Assembly: GCA_948099385.1 (NCBI GenBank)
Contig: CANUEZ040000002.1
Location: forward strand, 2,362,001-2,426,000
Reading direction: 5' to 3'
Source of the DNA: Fasciola hepatica
Lineage: Eukaryota > Platyhelminthes > Trematoda > Plagiorchiida > Fasciolidae
DNA: 64,000 bases
Made by a program: the position numbers and the translations under genes. Positions 22,431 through 35,569 of the stretch are shown piece after piece (the stretch's first letter is position 1; every line of letters begins with the position of its first letter). The notes beneath the pieces were generated by a model that was not told the origin of the DNA, did not search any database, and saw nothing but the letters and a program-made list of their open reading frames with translations.

Positions 22431-23402
22431 CACACTTCTAGCACGTCAAGCACGCATCGTTGAGTGCTTTTGGTATGGCCAACCTTCCTCGTCAAATATC
22501 AAGTCCGAGTAAGCGCGTTCAGCGGTTCAACTGTCCAATCCTTATGTGATTTGTGGATGATCTATCTGCCAAAACGTTCATTAAAATGAGTAGCACTATA
22601 GCTTCTCATTCTTACCATAAAACATAAAAATAGCTGAAGATGAAACTCCTCTTCAAAGGGAAATTACTAGATCCCTCTCGAGAAAGACGTCTGATAATCC
22701 CGAGCTTCAACACAGACAGCTGATCGCCCCAGCGCTTCTTCTTAAGTCCTTACCTCTTCATCTTCACATGCGCCTTCCGCATCATCACAACCACCCCATG
22801 CTCCCTCATCTGTTCCCGCACTGAACCCTTTAACATCTGATCTCATTGCTGTTGATCTAGACATTTCCACTTCTCCCCCCTTACAGCCACCCAGTAAAAG
22901 ACTCCAAATATTGCCTCGCTCTTCCACTTCGTGGCCTGCTGGGTACACCCCCAACTCTGATTCGCTCTCTGTTCCCTCCGGTGGTAAACTACTCGCAGTC
23001 CAGAGGAATGGGTCTACCAATCTTCCCACCCTTCTCACAACCCCCTCCTTCATTCAACTGTCTCCTCATAAATCAACTCGCCTTAACTCAACGAGCCCGG
23101 CTTTGACCTTAAAAAATGTTCTCCGCTCCTATACATCAGTAGTCCCTGCAAATTCACCGCGTTTGCTGCCTGCCAATACCAAAATACGGCCCCCACACGC
23201 TATCCAGTCTGCCTCAGGTCGTACTCCTCACCCGACAACTACCTATACTGCTTCCGATAGTAACTGCTCCATATTTGGTGTTCTACCAAACTTGCCTCTC
23301 CCCTCCCATAATTTGCAGCTTGATCTATCGCCCCACACCCCTATTCCTCACACATTTTCAACCCTGCTTCCTGCACCCCCTTCAGTTAATACTCAATCTT
23401 GA
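22431..23402 (+). pseudogene. LINE D ORF1 remnant
   Basis: Translating the shifting frames gives GMANLPRQ, FNCPIL, FVDDLSAKTFIKM and DETPLQREITRS, which align in order with the ORF1 core of LINE F (GMAHFPCH, CPLLFQF, IAREFITK, DRTPLQREV). Stops occur in this core. Downstream, 22911-23402 is an open Pro/Ser/Thr-rich tail like that of the other ORF1s. The N-terminal half is missing; the piece starts directly after the tail of LINE C. Confidence 0.7.
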
Positions 23403-24390
23403 TTGGCCGGTATTTCTCAACAGCTCTAATCGTTTCTGTCTTATATCGATCAGCCAAATTCAAAATCTCTTTGCTCCGACATTTCTCATCCCGTTGATGT
23501 CCAGTTGTTCTACCGCTCAGCAATCTCTCTCACTGTAACATATACTCCAGCTCGGCTGGAAGCCACCCCATCTGAACCTCCACTAGCCTCAACATCAGTG
23601 TATACCACTTTGACCCTGATCCCCACTCATTCCAACCGCGATAGCCGCCTTCTTCTAGCTTATACTGCCCTCCTGATACACCTACGCCAACTCCCACAAA
23701 TTGCTTATCTTGAGACTTATTCAACTCTCGTTCTATTCTCGTCAAACTCCTGCACCTCAAAACGTGTCCTCACAAATAATTACAACATTATCTTAATAAC
23801 GAAATCCTGGCTGTCTGAGGGCACTCCCAATGACCAAATCTTTTTGGTAGGGTGCAGTCTTCTTGGGGCCAGCAGACCGAACAAGAGTGGTGGTGGGTAC
23901 CTAGCCTATGTCAGGGAAATCTACACCAAAACCCTTCTTTTACATACGGCGCTCGATTCTATCCCCGATTCTCTCTGGTTCGCTACCAGCCTCCAAAGCA
24001 CCGTTCTTTACATTGGCTGGTGTACCGCTCACCTAATTCCTCCGGTTCCTTGTTTCAAATTCTCATTAGATCCTTCGAATACCTCTCTTTCCTTCCTCTT
24101 GGAACCAATCTTATTTCGAGCGACTTTAATCTCCTTCAAATTTGTTGGCCTACCCTCTCGGCTCCTCCCAACCTTATGAACCTGATCACTGGTGTTCATA
24201 TCGGTTGATGGACACTACATGTCCTCGAACCTACCAGAAACGGGAACATATTAGATCTGGTATTTACCCATAACATGCCTCTCATCGACGTGTAAGTAAC
24301 ACAAAATTTCCCTGGCAGTGACCATAAAATGGTTATCTGCCACCTGCCCCCTAGTGGTCCACCTAATCCTGCACACCCCTCCAAAAATAC
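23275..24390 (+). pseudogene. LINE D ORF2: N-terminus and endonuclease, frameshifted
   Basis: The endonuclease is readable over two frames: NNYNIILITKSWLSEGTPNDQ (Glu of the usual TETWL replaced by Lys), SGGGYLAYVRE, then after a shift near 23990-24010 LVYRSPNSS and LISSDFN in place of AGDFN, then PGSDHKMV at about 24313-24336. Key acidic residues are altered, so nicking activity is lost. The upstream part is Pro/Ser-rich. Confidence 0.75.
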
Positions 24391-26524
24391 ATTCCTATGA
24401 ACAAATTGGGCCTTGTTAGTAACGCTAATTGGCCGAAGAGACTAGGGTGATTATTTTCTCACCCATGACCCTCAGTTTGCTGCGGATATTTTCTGTTCCT
24501 TCTTTGCCGACTGCCTGAACAAACTGTCTTCTACTTCCCGGGCTGTACCTAAAAAGAAGTCCTCCGTCTCGCCACTCAAAAAAAAGCATCACAAACTTCT
24601 CAAGCAACTACACGATTTCAACGACTTTCCAATTTTTATTCATATAAACCACCTCCCCGCACGTGTTCAACGACAAGATAATACGCAACTCCGTATCCAA
24701 GAGGCTAAGGCTGAGGCATTGAGTCATCTCAACAAGTCGCAACTTCCTTTTGTGTTGCATAAGTCTAGAAACGCTGACATTAGGGCCGAATTCCAACGCC
24801 TGATCCTGAATAGTAACTCACCTATCATCTCCCCAACTTGCATAGCCAAAGCCTTCAGTGCATCCTTTGTTTCAGCCACGGCTCCAGCTGCTGTCATTGC
24901 CCCTTCCCCATCTTTACGACTTACTGACTCTGTCCTTTCTATGATTCCATTTGATGCCCGGAGTATTTCTAAACTACTATCCAATGGCAAACCCTCCCCT
25001 CGATTAGGCCCCGATGGCCTACCACCAGCTACTGCTGTCAATGGCGGACCGGACCTCCCGCTTTTGCTGCCTAACCCCCTCACTCGTTCGCCTAATGGCA
25101 GCACCGTACCTGCCAATTGGAAGCGCTTGATAATCGCTTCCATTCACAAAAAGGACATTTACACGAGGTATCCAATTATCGCCCTATAAACCATACCCCC
25201 TTTTCAGCCGGTATAATGCATAAAATAATTAAAGATCACATTAATAACTACTTATTAGGCCTCAAGCTTAATAATAAAAACCAATATGGATTCCTCCGTC
25301 CATGGTCCTGCATGACTTGCCAGTATGATCTTCTAAATCTCGTCACCGACTCTGCCGAAAGTGAGAGATCTTTTGTTGTTCTCTACCTTGACTTATCCAA
25401 GGCGTTCGATCATGTGCCTCGCCCCCACCTTTGAGCAAAGCTACGATCATTTGGCATTATCTATCCGCTACGTTTTTGGTTCTCATCTTACTTGCCTCAT
25501 CGTTCACAGGTTGTCATGATTAACGGGCACACCTCTAACCCTAGCCCTGCTAGTAGCAGTGTTATTCAGGACAGCGTTTTAGACCCCCTCCTTTTCCTCC
25601 TATATATAAATGGTATGCTTCCGACACTACTTAATGGCGTGTCGTTCTTGTTCGCGGACGACATTAATATAGTCTACACTTTTTCGCCCGGCAACCTCAG
25701 TACGACTAGCCCTAAAATCTCCGCTGACTTAGCCGCTCTTGATGAATGGTGCTCAACCTGGGCGATGGAACTCTCCGTCGATAAGTGTATTTTTCCTGCT
25801 TACAAATGCCAGGTTCCTCCTGGCTCCTTATGCATCGGCGGTTCACCCATCGACAGCCAGCCCTTGGTAAGTGGCCTTGGCCTAAGTTATTCCTGTTCCT
25901 TCAACTTCTCCGAATATGCTGTCTTCCAAACGGCGAAAACTAAAAAAGCGTTTTGGTCTTCTTTCCAGACCCTTTCAGCTCAGGGAAAGCATTCTTTACA
26001 TGTACGAAGTAAATACCGGGCCCCTTCTCGACTATTGTCCCTTATTCTTCTCTAGTGTGCGAAAATCCGACAGCAATATTATCTGATGCATTCGGAGAAG
26101 ATTCACAAAGCAGCTTATCAGTTGGTCGTCAAACTTTAACTAGAGGGAACGATGTTTATATCTCAAAGTTGAACCACTGTGGCTTCGTCGAATCGAGCTG
26201 AACCTGGTATTTCTGTATAAACTATTGACCAAGCAATCCTACTCCCTCAACCAGTTATGCTTCCCCCCGGATACTGGATATTCACTCCGTAATAGACTGT
26301 ATACTATTACAACACCCTCTGCGAGGACTGCTCTATGCTCTAAGCTCTTCCTCTTCACGCACTACAGAATCTGGAATAAACTTCCTCTGCACATCAGATC
26401 TTCCCAGCTAAAGTATGCATTCGTGCATGCTATTGATAAATTCTTTTCTGTCCCAACTGTTTTGCGCCTGTTCAACGTTCACATAGCCGAGAGTCAAGCG
26501 TGCGAAAAAGGCCTCGACTTTTGA
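24391..26524 (+). pseudogene. LINE D ORF2: linker and reverse transcriptase, multiply broken
   Basis: Linker at 24440-24720, then RT blocks: PRLGPDGLPPA (24990-25030), YLDLSKAFDHVPRPHL (25387-25434), SSVIQDSVLDPLLFLLYING (25550-25612), LFADDINIVY (25648-25680) and VSGLGLSYSCSFNFSEYA. The conserved GxLGP loop reads DSVLDP. At least four frame changes or stops separate the blocks (near 25190, 25434, 26055 and 26225). Ends at 26524 in a poorly conserved tail. Confidence 0.8.
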
Positions 26525-26879
26525 GCAATTGCTCTACTTTCTCACATAAACGCTTAAAAACGATTTTACCGCTCTTGAATTCTGAATGCTCTGTTTGACC
26601 GCTCCTCCTTGGACTTCGCCATCGACCTATTTAAAGCATGCCTGCGTCCACTGATTGTTTTTCCATACCGGCTTGTGGAATCCTGCCCATTTTACTTTGA
26701 AATAAGTCCTTCCAGATGCGTTCGCATTTTTGGATAGCCCACCGTATAACTCCTCACAGATTGCCAACATGTCTCATCCGCTCCACGATTCATTACTATT
26801 ACTTAGTTATATCACGTCTGCAGCCCTGGAACCAACATCAACAACACCGTAGGAGCTGCATCAGCAATTACGACCTGGT

Positions 26880-26942
26880 CCGCTATATATATATATATAT
26901 ATGTATCTGTATATGTGTGTATATATAAAAATATATATACAC
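26880..26942. repeat. TA/TATG microsatellite
   Basis: Alternating TA run with TG interruptions. A similar TA/TATG patch lies at 39632-39682 in the LINE E 3' UTR. Confidence 0.85.
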
Positions 26943-27380
26943 AAATTACTGTCCTGTAATTATTAGCACAAACATAGTAGGTAACCCAAAGCTTCTCGAT
27001 ATCTCTTTGCTTAGGTTGCCTCTTTAACACATCAGGCCCCACCACATATACATCCATCAACACCTCTGTGATTATGAGCTGGAAATATCCAGTCTCTTTT
27101 CTCTCATTTTGCGTGGCTCACTAAATGGACTCAACACCCAGTTTTGACGTCACCAATTCTGCCCCCACCCTATCCCCCAGCTGAGTATTTTCCGTATTTT
27201 CATGCAGAACTTAGTCTTTCCTTCTACTGAATGACTATTCAAGGTGAAATAATAACCTCCCCATTGAATGTTTTAGCCGCTACTTATGCCTCTTCTGTTT
27301 GAGTCTCACGTTCCGTGGCCTAAATTTGTCTTAGGGATCCGCTGCATCGATAAGCCCGTCCTTCATTTCTGTTCTTCTCC

Positions 27381-27858
27381 CCGTTAACCATTGGCCCTCA
27401 GCTGGACTATACCCAGGCTGCGTTTCTCTATCTCATTTCCCTTTCCAGCTATGCTTGGTGCCGATCAACCACCTCGGGCAATATACTGATCAACTCCCCG
27501 TCTGGTGCACCTGGATAATAATGCTGTATGGCCATCTACCACTAGCTGTTCTTATTGGCTCTGTTGTCCAAGTTACCACAGCCTGACTAATTGGTCCTGG
27601 ACTGTAATCCCTTATCGAGTGCCGCAGTCCGCTGTACAACCATCAATGAACACTCACGCCAATCCAAACAGTGCGGGGCGCCGTCAGATCCCTGGCTTTG
27701 ACCGGCGCACATCAGGCGTGCATGCCGTTTGCAGCGATGTGCGAGCGCAGTTAGGCTGGGCGGCCACACCCCCTGTGTTCACCTAAAAAAGTGTTTTTCA
27801 GTTTGGGTGTCCAGTGCACGGTTAGCCTCACACACCAGCACCGGTTGCGGATTGCTCG
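27381..27858 (+). repeat. Conserved LINE 3' UTR module, copy in LINE D
   Basis: Recognised by TTGGCCCTCAGCTGG at the start, TTTGCAGCGATGTGCGAGCGCA in the middle and CAGCACCGGTTGCGGATT at the end. Most divergent of the five copies together with that of LINE E. Confidence 0.75.
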
Positions 27859-28167
27859 CTGCAACTCTCATCGCCCTACCACGTTCATCGCTGTCGGTTG
27901 CGGACCGCATGCTCCTGCCATTCTTCCGCCACGATTTACTCATCCATCGTTCTTGTCAGCACTCTTGTCACGTCTGTTTCTTGTCGTTCTACCTCTGTAT
28001 GCGCACCTACCCATTCTGCTTTCGTTTCTATCGTTTTTTACCATGACAACCCCCACTGCATGATGTCACTCCCGCCTTATCCATTTTACTCTGCGCAGGC
28101 CAGAAATATTTCCTTTCCAACCATTTCTCCCTTGTCGGCTCCTAATCTGTATTCCCTCGGTACCGCC

Positions 28168-30625
28168 ATGTATTTCTCAACTGTAGTCATGCACATTGGT
28201 TGTGTCTATCGCCAGCCCTCATCTACTATTGCAAACATGACTCCTTTAATTGAAACCCTTGATTACCTTTCACTACTACCTTCGGCAACAAAAATCATAG
28301 CCGGTGATTTTAACTGGCCTAAAATAACCTGGAGAAACCTCACGACACCTCCCAACTTAATAGACTTTGTGTCCCATACTCACACTGGGAGCTGGGTGCA
28401 GCACGTTAAAACCCCTACTAGAAACGCCAACATCCTAGATCTTATATTCACCCACAGCGTTTCCCACTTTTCGGTTTCCGTTCTGAATAAATTTCCGGGT
28501 AGCGACCATAAGATAGTGGCCGGTAATCTTTCATTCCCTCCTTATCCATCAGACTATCTGACACCAGTCAACAATCCCGTCCGTTTAAATTAGAACCCTC
28601 CGCCCACTCTCATCCGTAACCAAGATTGGAACAGTTTTTTTCTAACGGCTGGCCCCCAACAAGCGGCTGATCACTTTTACCTTAACATGGGAAACTGCCT
28701 CCAGAAACTTAGCCCAATATCCCAAAACTCCTCCCTTAGGAAGTCCAAGCTTGCATCCCTCCAACAAAAGTACCTTAAGATGCAAAGACTTTGCCTCCAA
28801 AACCACGACTTTTCTCTTTTCATAAGGCTAACGCGTCTTACTGATATTATCCGGGACCTAAAGGAAAAACAGCTCCGCAACGAAGAATCCAAAGCCCTAA
28901 GGCATCCCAACAAAGCACTGAAACTCTCACTCCTACACAAATCTAGGAATTCGGCAACGGATACTATGATCCAATATGTCGTGTTACCGAATAAAACTTC
29001 GGCCACCTCCCCTTCTGATATCGCTGAGGCCTTCAACCATTACTTCGCCAATTCCACGCCCCCCCCCCTCAGATACAGCACCCCCAAACCCTCTGGCTAT
29101 TACCAACTCTTCCCTATCTACCCTAACCTTTGAAGTAAACGTTATTTCCAGACTCATTTCACGCCATAATGCATCTGACCATCCTGGACCAGACAGGTTG
29201 CCCCCAGCTGCAATAAGCAACGGTGGATCGGACCTTTCACTTTTATTATTGAACCCATTCACCTTGTCACTCAAATTTAGTTTGGTACCGTCAAACTGGA
29301 AGCGTTCAGTCGTCATTCCGCGACACAAAAATGGACCTGTCCACGAACTCGTTAATTACCGTCCCATCAACCATAACCCTATAATTTCCAGAATGATGGA
29401 AACGATTATCAAAGATGGCATTACCACCCATCTTCTCGCTTCAAACCTTCTTAGCGATGGGCAGAACGGGTTCCTCAAATCGCGATCATGCACCAAATGT
29501 CAGTTTGACTTCGTCAACCTAGTCACTAAGGCTGTTGATAGCGGGCAGGCATTAGTAAATGCCTACCTAGATCTGTCAAAGGCTTTCGACCATGTTCCAC
29601 ACCCGCACCCTATCTCCAAATAGCGTTCATTCGACACTGCTGACCCGCTGCTTTCTTAGCTGAAATCTTATCTCGCTCATCGTTTGCAAGTGGTCCTCAC
29701 CAATGGACATACTTCTAAACCGAAACCTGTCACAAGTGGCGTTATACAGGGCAGTGTACTGGATCCTCTCCTATTTCTGATGCGCATTAATGACGCATTG
29801 GATTTAGTACACCACGGCACGCCATTCTTGTTTGCAGACAGTATAAAAATAGTTTACTCTTTTAATTCTAATGATGCTATCCCTACTCCGTGCAACATTT
29901 CCGCTGACCTGGCTGCACTTGACCGCTGGTTCCACACCTGGAGAATGAGCTTTTCCACTGATAAGTGCGAGGCCCCAACCTACAAGTTCCAATTGCCCCC
30001 TGGATCCTTAACTCTTGGTGGGTCTCCAATAGCCATTCGACCTACTATCCGCGATTTGGACCTCAACTATTCCCGCTCCCTCAACTTTTCTGAGCACGCC
30101 GCCATCCAAGCGGCCAAGGCTAGAAGAAGTATGGCTCTTCTCTTCTGCTATTTTAGTCTTGGGGACAGTATCATCAGCATCTACAAGTCCCACATCGGGT
30201 CTTTGGTTGAATACTGCCCAATAATATTTTCTAACATGACGAAATTCTACAGAGTTGCGATTGAAAGCATACAAAGGCGTTTCACCAAACAACTACTCGG
30301 TTGGTCCACGTCTTTCAGCTATAGAGAACGATGCCAAAATCTAAATCTTGACCCACTCTGGCTCCGTCGCTTAAGACTAAACTTAGTCTTCTTGTATAAC
30401 CTGCTCTATAACCGGTCTTTTTCCCTTGACCCAGTAAGCTTCTCCCGTAAAACCCCCTACTCAATTCGGCACAGGCCTTTTACTGTCCCTTCCAGTATAG
30501 CTAAGTCGGCCATACGGTCACTTTTTTCCTTCTCGTCTACTCCAAAGTCTGGAACAAGTTGCCCATCACCCTTCGAGCTTCACAAACCAAGTCCCAATTT
30601 CTGTCGGCACTCATCCCATATCTGA
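28168..30625 (+). pseudogene. LINE E ORF2: partial endonuclease and reverse transcriptase
   Basis: Endonuclease from GCVYRQPSS through IIAGDFNWP and GSDHKIV (to the stop at 28591-28593). RT follows in changing frames: linker 28687-29133, then PGPDRLPPAAIS and YLDLSKAFDHVPHP (28976-29623), then SGVIQGSVLDPLLFLMRIND and FADSIKIVYSF (29684-30625). The catalytic box reads FADS, so the second aspartate is lost, and GVLGP is VLDP. C-terminus LNLDPLWLRRL is present. Dead copy. Confidence 0.85.
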
Positions 30626-30930
30626 GCGTCACCCGTGCACTCAAGTTATCTAGTATGAGCACGGCGAGGTTTTTGTAGATTTCGCTAGTTTTCCATATTA
30701 ATTATTCTAGGAATATTTCACCAGCAACCTATATTAAACTTTTCACCATTGCCATATTTAAGAAATCCACACCTTGTCCAAACTACTAGTCCCTCATAAT
30801 TCGGGTGAGCGACCCAGAGTTAACTACAAAAATAAAACAGCAGTAGCTATTCTTACCCGCCCTTGGGTGGTCTATCCGTTAGTCATCATCTTAGATCAAA
30901 TCGCCTACCAACAATATTCTGTAAAAATAA
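30626..30930 (+). other. LINE E 3' UTR start and LINE F 5' leader (boundary unresolved)
   Basis: AT-rich, no coding potential. The LINE E/F junction lies somewhere here; 30740 is used as a working value for the F boundary because I find no duplication or shared motif to fix it. Confidence 0.45.
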
Positions 30931-32374
30931 ATGACCAGGTCAACGAGGAAACGGTCTCAGCCAGTGGCTTCTCGCTCTACAGCCAATCAGAAACCCAAAC
31001 GACCCGAACACAAAGATACCCCTAATATGATAGAAATATTTGGAGAAGCCAGTAGAAGGGCCAGTGCCATTGAAAGTAACTTGGCAAGTATGTCTACCCA
31101 TATTGCATCGGTTGATGATATATTATCTAAATTAACACCACTAACCTACCTTCTGGAGCCCTCGGCACTCCCCGGTCCCCAGAACCTAATAGCAGCTAGT
31201 CAGTTTCTTGACTCAGTGGCATCGGAAATCCTGCGACGGCTGCAGAATGCAAAACATGCAGTTGTTTTCAACATCCCAGATCGGCTGGACATCACAATGG
31301 TTAAATCCACTATCCTTCAAGCCGCAGGCATGGCCCACTTTCCATGTCACTGCAGAAGACTAAGAAAAAGGTCACAAAAGCACTCTTGTCCCCTTCTATT
31401 CCAATTTACGGATGAAAAAATTGCTAGAGAATTCATTACCAAACAGCGTATAGTCTCAACTGCTTCACAGTTTAAATCAATCAAGATACAAGCTGATAGA
31501 ACGCCACTACAAAGGGAAGTGATACGATGTGCAGCTATAAATTCTAATTACATTGGCATTAAGATCCCGAAGTCACCCTCTTCCTAAAGCACCTTACCAA
31601 GGATCAACGAAACCCCTCACTCTTCTACCCCTAGAAGATCCACAGGGTTAGTTGATCTGGACGAATCTTTCCCCACCTCCCCACAGCTCCCCCAGCCAAA
31701 ACGACAACACATATCGACAACACATATCGACAACACCCACAAGCTCATCCCAGGAGGGTCCTCACAATACGCCTCCAGCTCCGGTCGACCGTTCCACGGG
31801 ACTTCAAGTTCCCAATGAAATAAAACCTGCAGCTCTAATATCTGTCCCCATAGGCCCCCGTTTAAAAACTGATGAAAAGCCCATGCGTGCCACTCGTATG
31901 CCACGTATGTCGCTGACAATAAAGAACCGTCCAGAAGAAAGGGTCAACGAGAGTTTAGTTGCCAAGGCTAAGTCTCCGTGCGGGCAAACGATACGGGGAT
32001 GCATGAACAATGACAATGATCGTTCTTTCTCTAGACCGAATTCGGCACCGACCGACTTCCCTCATTTGGGATACCCTCGCATCTCTCAACATATGAAACA
32101 AAATAGCGCTTCCAAGATGATGATGCAACAACAATGGGACCATACCCATAATAAAAATAGATGGTTTGATGAACGAACTGCGTTCATGCTTAACTCCGCA
32201 CTAATGGAACCTTCCCATCAGCCTAATCTCCCATTATTTCCATCTTTCCTACCTCCCCCTCCTTTAAACTATCCGAGCGCATCGCATATCCTACCATCTA
32301 CCAGCGGGTACCCCATATCTAGCCAAAGTGCCTATTTTTTCCATACGTACCGTGGGCACAACATGGCCCCATAA
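30931..32374 (+). pseudogene. LINE F ORF1, nucleic-acid-binding protein; one stop and one 13-nt frameshift
   Basis: Starts MTRSTRKRSQ. A helical stretch is followed by FLDSVASEILRRLQNAKHAVVFNIPDRLD, CHCRRLRKRS, CPLLFQF and DRTPLQREV, an RRM-like core. TAA at 31585-31587 interrupts the frame, but the same frame continues afterwards with LVDLDESFP, matching VDLDSSRSP in LINE B. The 13-base unit CGACAACACATAT is present twice in direct tandem (31702-31714 and 31715-31727), which shifts the frame by one; the rest (to 32374) reads on in that new frame and contains FLPPPPLNYPS. The C-terminal third is Pro-rich and probably disordered. Confidence 0.8.
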
Positions 32375-35300
32375 CCTAGATGTGCCTAATATGAATTGTT
32401 CTAATCATCCCTATAGTAGTGTAATACCTAATACCCTGTCATTTATTATTCCACACGCAGACCCAAGTCCTCCCTTTGCTAATGACAACTTAGGCGGGCT
32501 TGCATCTTGCGCTGATGATTCTTTCCAGGTTAAATGCAGCAGTCAACAAACGGTAAGTACTAATATCAATGATGACGTCAGAAGCACTGAAATTTTCACA
32601 TTGCTATTGGTCAATGCACGATCTATTAGGAACAAAATCCAATACATAAGATCAGCTGCACTAACAAATGACTATAACTTCATTTTAGTGACGGAATCTT
32701 GGTTATCGGACTCCTATCTAGTAGAGGATATTGAGGTACTCGGCTACAAATCCTTCAGCAAAGGCAGAACACATCAACGTGGTGGAGGCTGTCTAGTGTA
32801 TGTAAAGGAAACTCTCAGGGCGACAAGCTTTCAGCACCCTATCCTAGACGGCATTGTCGACTCTGTATGGCTGAACGTTGAAGTTGAACGTCAAGAACTG
32901 ATACTAGGTTGCGTATACCGTCCGCCTAGATCTAGTCCTAATAGTTTCAAGAAAATTATAGAGGCACTCAACCCGATTAGTGATCTTAAAATTGGCCCAA
33001 AATTAATAGCTGGTGACTTTAATGCACCAGAAATATGCTGGACATCACTCACAGCACCACGCCATTTACTACAGTTTTTGAATGCAATTCACCTAGGAGG
33101 ATGGAAGCAGCACGTCACGTCCCCAACCAGACGCGACCACACTCTTGACTTGATCTTGTCAATAGGATTAACCCAGGTTGTAACAAAAGTTCAGAATAAC
33201 CTACCCGGAAGTGATCACGCAACTGTCCACTGCTGCTTCACAGTGCCCATAAAGGATAAACAGCCGACACCCCCGCATAGACCATATCAAAAGGCTAACT
33301 GGAATATACTACCTTCTCTGATTCGGAGCCAGAATTGGGACACCTTCTTTTTAAGTGCAGATCCCCAGCTGGCGGCAGATCAACTTTACTCCATCTTTGA
33401 ACGATGCCTCAACCGAATAACTCCGTCACAAGGGTCGTCAATCCGCCCTAAAGACAATAACTTGTCTCGTCTCAACTTGAAGTTAAGTAGACTCCAACGC
33501 GTTTATCTTAAAACAAGGGACTTTTCGCTGTTTATACAGTTGAATCGTCTGGCTGAAACGATAAAACTGTACTCCGAGAGTGAAATGATACAACAGGAAC
33601 TCAGGGCCTTACGTGATTCCAAGAAAGTCGAGATTCTTGCAAAACTGATGAAGTCGAGGAACCCCAAAACAACTTCATCTATCTCCTTCAATAACACGTG
33701 CCTCGACAAACCGCTGGACATTGCAGAAGCGCTTAACACGTTTTTTGCTTCTTCCTTAATTAGTGACACAGCACCATTTTTCTGCAATCCACCAGTACCA
33801 TCATATGAGCCACTTTCTGCTGTAACATTCCTGCCCTCCGAAATCGAGCCTTTAATTTCAAATATCAAAATGTCTTTCCACCCCGGATCGGACTCGTTAC
33901 CATCGGCCATCTTTAAATTGGGTAGCCCAGATATCCCAATTCTTTTATCGAATTTATTCAATTTGTCTATGCATTTTAGTTGGTATCCTACACAGTGGAA
34001 AACGTCGGTTATTATTCCAATTCATAAGAAGGGAACACGGGAGGACCCGGCCAACTACCGGCCTGTGAATCATACCCCAGTAGTATCGAGGATTATGGAA
34101 AGATTAATAAAAGTTAAACTAACAGATCACCTCCTTAAAAACCACCTTATAAGTGAAGGTCAGCACGGTTTCCTAAAACATCGATCCTGTGCAACTTGTA
34201 TGACTTACTTTCTGAACCTTATTACGATAGCTGCCAATGACGGTAAGGCAGTGATCTCAGTCTTTTTAGACATGTCTAAGGCCTTCGACCGGGTGTCTCA
34301 CATTCGTTTGTTGTCAGAGGCTAAGACATTCGGCATTGTTGACCCACTATATGCCTGGCTAGAATCGTACTTGTCCTCGCGCAGTCAAGTGGTAAACGTT
34401 GATGGCACAACTTCCACACCCAGCCCTGTAACCAGCGGTGTGATCCAAGGTAGTGTACTGGGCCCGTTGTTGTTTCTCATGTACATAGATGACATATTTA
34501 CCGTGGTTCGTCATGGAACTCCTTTTTTATTCGCTGATGATGTAAAGTTGTTGTACACCTTCGACCATAATTCATTGGGTAATACTACAGCAAAAATATC
34601 TGAGGACCTGCGGATGCTCAATTCGTAGTGTACCGATTGTCTAATGAAGTTCTCGGCGGACAAAAGCTGCATTCTTACATACAAGTGTCATGTCCCTCCC
34701 GAAACGTTTAGTATAGGTGGTCACCTGATCCCCAACAAATCATCAGTACGCGACCTGGGCATATACTACTCCTGTTCGTTCAACTTCTCGGAGCAAACAG
34801 ACACTCAAATTGCTAGGCCCCGCAGGTTAATAGGACTTGTCCACAAAACATTCCGTTTGCGTGAAAGTAAACTCAGTGTCTATACAACACACGTTAGATC
34901 ATTGCTAGAGTATAGTTCAATAGTTGGCTCCAACATGCGCCAGACTGATAGGATCGCCATCGAAAATGTCCAGCGCACCTTTACTAAACAAATAGTTGGA
35001 TATTCGTCCAGTCTCAACTATAAACAACGCTGTGACCTGCTACACCTCGAACCCCTTTGGCTCCGACGGATAAAGAACAACTTGTCTTTTTTCCACTCAC
35101 TATTAAAATATAGATCCTGCAAAGCCTCCCCTGTGGTACGAGACCCATTAAGCCTAAGGTATTCGTTACGACACAGCAGTCATTCGGTCACTGTGCCGTC
35201 CTCGAGAACCAGCCTATGGTCCAATTTCTTCATTGGTAAATATTCACAAATGTGGAATAAACTTCCACCAAATGTCCGTGCAATAAGCCACTTGCCGAGA

Positions 35301-35507
35301 TTCAAAGAGGAATTAAACAAACGGCTTGATGTCCTGACACTCGTATCAAACAATGATCCATACACTTCGGAGGAGCGAGCGTACGAAGTTGGTTTGGGTT
35401 ACTGGCACGCGGGTCTGAGTCGGGGGCCACGAGACCTACGTACCACACAAGTCGCCGTAAATACCACTCAAGTTTTAATAATCTTTCGCGTAAAACCTTG
35501 TGTTTAG
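32328..35507 (+). pseudogene. LINE F ORF2: endonuclease and reverse transcriptase with a single nonsense codon
   Basis: Endonuclease at about residues 90-310: LLVNARSIRNKI, ILVTESWLSD, RGGGCLVYVK, GCVYRPPRS, LIAGDFNAPE and GSDHATV. RT at about 500-780: ANYRPVNHTP, GFLKHRSCATC, FLDMSKAFDRVS, SGVIQGSVLGPLLFLMYIDD and FADDVKLLY; all catalytic residues are present. TAG at 34626-34628 falls where sister elements have a Trp codon (LDxW), and the same frame continues at once to the stop at 35505-35507 through DLGIYYSCSFNF and LHLEPLWLRR. Total about 1059 codons, normal for a CR1-like ORF2. One base change from an open frame. Confidence 0.92.
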
Positions 35508-35569
35508 CAAAGTCGAACCATCTCCCAAGTAATTCCAATTTCTAGATACTAGAGGTTTTTCTTTACTAC

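Larger units (their letters stand above)
26525..28167 (+). other. LINE D 3' untranslated region, part I
   Basis: No coding potential. Contains a TA-rich microsatellite (26880-26942) and the conserved module (27381-27858). Aligns to the 3' UTR of LINE E until about 28167 (ATTCCCTCGGTACCGCC), where LINE E begins. Confidence 0.7.

Noticed and set aside
26812..27063. 83-codon minus-strand frame over the TA microsatellite
   Set aside because: A large part encodes YIYIYI-type repeats from the microsatellite.
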